DNA from: Deltaproteobacteria bacterium
Lineage (GTDB): Bacteria; Desulfobacterota; Desulfobaccia; Desulfobaccales; Desulfobaccaceae
Reading direction: 5' to 3'
NCBI GenBank assembly: GCA_016874895.1
Contig: VGSX01000188.1
Span: 1 to 7,078, forward strand
Length of the DNA stretch: 7,078 nucleotides
Below are positions 5,171-7,078 of the stretch, in pieces. Below the pieces are notes generated by a model. The model was given only the letters and a program-made list of their open reading frames with translations. It ran no database searches and was not told the origin of the DNA. The number at the start of each line of letters is the position of its first letter. The first letter of the stretch is position 1. The position numbers were made by a program, and so were the translations under genes.

Positions 5171-5455
5171 TAATTAAATTATAATTCGTGTGCCTACAGT
5201 TTTTGGCCAACATTTCTCCCAGAGGACACCTAACCCATTGAAGATACTATCGCGGCAAGTAAAAAAGACGCTTACATATGACTACAAATCCGGAACGCAG
5301 GAAAGTGGATAAAGCCGAACGGAATTGATTAAATTTGACATTTCGTCTGCTTGTGTAGACTACGACAATGTCGGGAAATCCAGTTGGTAACTGTGGCTCC
5401 CGAAAAATAAGTGATTTTCTGTAAACTCCTTTGCCGGATTGGAGCATAATAAACA

Positions 5456-7078
5456 TTATTGTGTTACCAACGCCACATTCAGTACCTCCTCAATACTCCT
5501 CACCGGGGTAATTCTGATAGCGTCAAGGATATAGGCAGGTAAAGCTTGAGCTTCTTTGAGGTTGTCGGCGGGGAGGATTACTTCTTTGACGCCGGCTTCG
5601 AAGGCGGCCCGGATTTTTTGCTGGATGGCGCCCACAGGCAACACCTTGCCCATGATGGTGATCTCGCCGGTCAGGGCGACGTCGTTGCGGACCGGGATGC
5701 CCTTCAGAGCCGAGACTATGCCGGTGACAATGGTGATGCCGGCCGAGGGTCCTTCTTTGGGGATACCCATGAACGTGGCCAGGACAGCAACATCAAAATT
5801 TTCCCGCCACTCCGCGGTGATCCCGAATTTATCGTGCTTTGCTTTGATATACTGGGCCGCGGCCTCGATGCTCTCCCGCATCACCTTCTGGATTGACCCC
5901 AGGGGAACAATGCGGCCACTCCCTTTGGTGGCCTGCATCTCGAAGAAGAGAATAAACCCCTGATCTTCATAAGCCGCCAGCCCGATAACTTCACCCACGG
6001 AGGCTTGGGGTGGTAAAGTTATTCTCTGCACCCGATCAGCTTCCGGAAGTTCAGGAGCTGCTTCCTTGCCCGAGGGCAAAAGTCTCACACCCAGTTTGAT
6101 CCGATCATACTCACCCGGAGCCATGAGATGGAGTTGATTGCGCACCCGTTGGCGGAGTTCACAGGAGAGGAGAAGTAATTCCTCTAACTCATCATCTGTG
6201 ACTTGCCCATGCGGATACATAATTTTTATCAGGCCGGAGAGGGTCTTCATCACCGCGCGTTGATCACGGCCGGAAATTCCCGTGGGCGTCCGGGCCAGGT
6301 CGATCAGTTGGAAGCGCGGCCGGATCTGACTCAGGAGATCGAGACGCCGCAGCTCATGCATGATTTCACAGAAATAATCGGTAATAAAACCATAATCCCG
6401 GGAAAAACTTTCCGGGGTGAGCTTGGGAATTTCCCAGCCGGGCAAATAGCCATGGATGCGGTCCAGAAAGGCGATGATCTGCAAAAAGTCGGGGAGCGGC
6501 TCAAACAGGTGGTGATACTTCTCGTGGGGGAGATTGCCCTGAACGTCAATGTTGCCCATGAAGACCAGGCTGGCAAAGGCCAACAACTCTTTTTTACCCC
6601 GGCTGAATTTGGCGTCCTGCATGTAGCCCTGCATGATGCTGACAAAGGCTTTGGGATCAGTAAAGTCGGTGTTGGCAATTTCATCAAAGACCACGGCATC
6701 CCGGGTGCCAACCTCCCCAATGCGTCCGGTGTTTAAATTAATAAAGAGCTGCGCCGGAGTGGCCTTGCCCCCCGAAAGAACGTGGGCGTAATAGGAGATA
6801 TTGCGGTAAAGATAGGTCTTGCCGGTTTCCCGGGGGGCCAGCTCCACCAGGTTGACGTTGGTTTCCACCAGGGCGATGCAACGGCTGAGATACAAGAGCT
6901 TCTGCCGACGGGTCATCTTCTCGGGATTGAGGCCACAGGAGTTGATTAAAATATCAATCCACTCGTGGGTGGAAAACTCCCGGCGTTTTTCCAGGTATTC
7001 GTCCAGGTTAATGTAACTGACCTGGAAAGGAGTAAATTCGGTGACTTTAAACGGCCGGATTTTTTTGTTATAGATTTC
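5456..7078 (-). CDS. brxL: BREX phage-defence Lon-like AAA+ protein BrxL, N-terminus beyond window
   Basis: The frame stays open to the right edge, giving the last 540 residues of a protein that is normally about 680. The start codon and the N-terminal DNA-binding region lie outside the window. Numbering within the fragment, an AAA+ ATPase comes first: P-loop APRETGKT (81-88), Walker B VVFDEIA (129-135), sensor-like MGN (174-176) and DRIHGYLPGWEIPK (206-219, with a conserved arginine). The Lon-type protease domain follows, with GPSAG carrying S445 and VGAIQQK carrying K488. The 43-residue gap between them equals that of the Ser-Lys dyad in E. coli Lon. BrxL acts in BREX phage exclusion as a ring-shaped DNA-associated AAA+ protein and is commonly the last gene of type I clusters, so pglZ and other genes are expected to the right. 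An internal ATG at 6914-6916 is not the real start. Confidence 0.88.
   Translation of the reverse strand, partial: EIYNKKIRPFKVTEFTPFQVSYINLDEYLEKRREFSTHEWIDILINSCGLNPEKMTRRQKLLYLSRCIALVETNVNLVELAPRETGKTYLYRNISYYAHVLSGGKATPAQLFINLNTGRIGEVGTRDAVVFDEIANTDFTDPKAFVSIMQGYMQDAKFSRGKKELLAFASLVFMGNIDVQGNLPHEKYHHLFEPLPDFLQIIAFLDRIHGYLPGWEIPKLTPESFSRDYGFITDYFCEIMHELRRLDLLSQIRPRFQLIDLARTPTGISGRDQRAVMKTLSGLIKIMYPHGQVTDDELEELLLLSCELRQRVRNQLHLMAPGEYDRIKLGVRLLPSGKEAAPELPEADRVQRITLPPQASVGEVIGLAAYEDQGFILFFEMQATKGSGRIVPLGSIQKVMRESIEAAAQYIKAKHDKFGITAEWRENFDVAVLATFMGIPKEGPSAGITIVTGIVSALKGIPVRNDVALTGEITIMGKVLPVGAIQQKIRAAFEAGVKEVILPADNLKEAQALPAYILDAIRITPVRSIEEVLNVALVTQ

Larger units (their letters stand above)
4795..5455. 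other. Long gene-poor spacer with scattered dyads
   Basis: No convincing gene was found in these 661 bp. The short open frames have no recognisable motifs and mostly lack ribosome-binding sites. The left part has the operator-like repeat upstream of the DUF2007-like gene. From about 5050 the sequence becomes AT-rich. It contains an inverted repeat TTTATGG/CCATAAA (5141-5163) beside a minus-strand TTGACA (5170-5165), and a plus-strand TTGACA (5335-5340) followed by two small odd palindromes (5355-5373). No strong terminator for the BrxL gene was seen. Confidence 0.55.

Noticed and set aside
5247..5456. A 69-codon minus-strand open frame whose ATG overlaps the BrxL stop codon (TAATG), suggesting a translationally coupled extra gene
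   Set aside because: The overlap is the classic coupling form, but there is no ribosome-binding site. The sequence shows no domain, helix pattern or signal peptide, and it spans AT-rich DNA with dyads. Conservation in relatives would be needed.
6331..6720. Long alternate frames inside brxL and inside the flavoenzyme genes
   Set aside because: They are out-of-frame shadows of strongly supported genes, with biased composition and no family motifs.
5456..6916. BrxL starting at the internal ATG 6914-6916
   Set aside because: The frame stays open for 54 more codons to the window edge with family-like sequence (for example FTPFQVSYINLDEYLEKRREF is split by no stop codon), and the family is about 680 residues long.

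Overview
The window reads as a stretch of chromosome from an anaerobic, mid-GC bacterium. A sulfate-reducing or syntrophic Desulfobacterota-type host fits best. This is inferred from the gene mix (iron-sulfur flavoprotein, FMN azoreductase, cysteine-rich nitronate-monooxygenase-like enzyme) and the repeat-rich spacers; no marker gene fixes the taxon. All intact genes lie on the minus strand. The only plus-strand coding remnant is a dead transposase at the left edge.

Layout, left to right. Positions 1-619 hold an IS1634/IS4-type transposase pseudogene that has lost its catalytic middle. A strong minus-strand intrinsic terminator (551-589) overlaps its 3' end and serves the next gene, a small secreted protein (639-947). 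Positions 948-1500 contain no gene but hold a nested inverted-repeat element, TTCAA repeats and one end of a small mobile element. Positions 1501-2598 encode a nitronate monooxygenase-like FMN enzyme, with an extended -10 promoter and a leader dyad upstream. A two-gene flavoprotein operon follows: an Isf-like iron-sulfur flavoprotein (3637-4206) and then an AzoR-type FMN azoreductase (3002-3634). Positions 4540-4794 encode a small DUF2007-like protein. Positions 4795-5455 contain no convincing gene but have several dyads. Positions 5456-7078 hold the C-terminal 540 residues of BrxL, the Lon-like AAA+ component of BREX phage defence, running off the right edge. The rest of a BREX cluster would be expected beyond position 7078.

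The most notable finding is a pair of short non-autonomous mobile elements (MITEs), 140 bp at 2846-2985 and 147 bp at 4282-4428. They lie in the same orientation on either side of the flavoprotein operon. Each has 13-bp terminal inverted repeats starting GTAAGCG/GTAGGCG and a perfect 8-bp target-site duplication of its own (AAGCAAAG and CCGGAGAG), so they inserted independently. Both ends carry arrays of 7-bp units with a near-constant TCAGC core, and the two copies differ in length by exactly one unit. GTAA ends and 8-bp duplications fit mobilisation by an IS66-type transposase, which is not in this window.

Functionally, the central genes form a flavin redox group that probably handles electrophiles, quinones or oxygen stress. 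The right edge is the end of a phage-defence locus. Broken and small mobile elements in the spacers are typical of an accessory chromosomal region.
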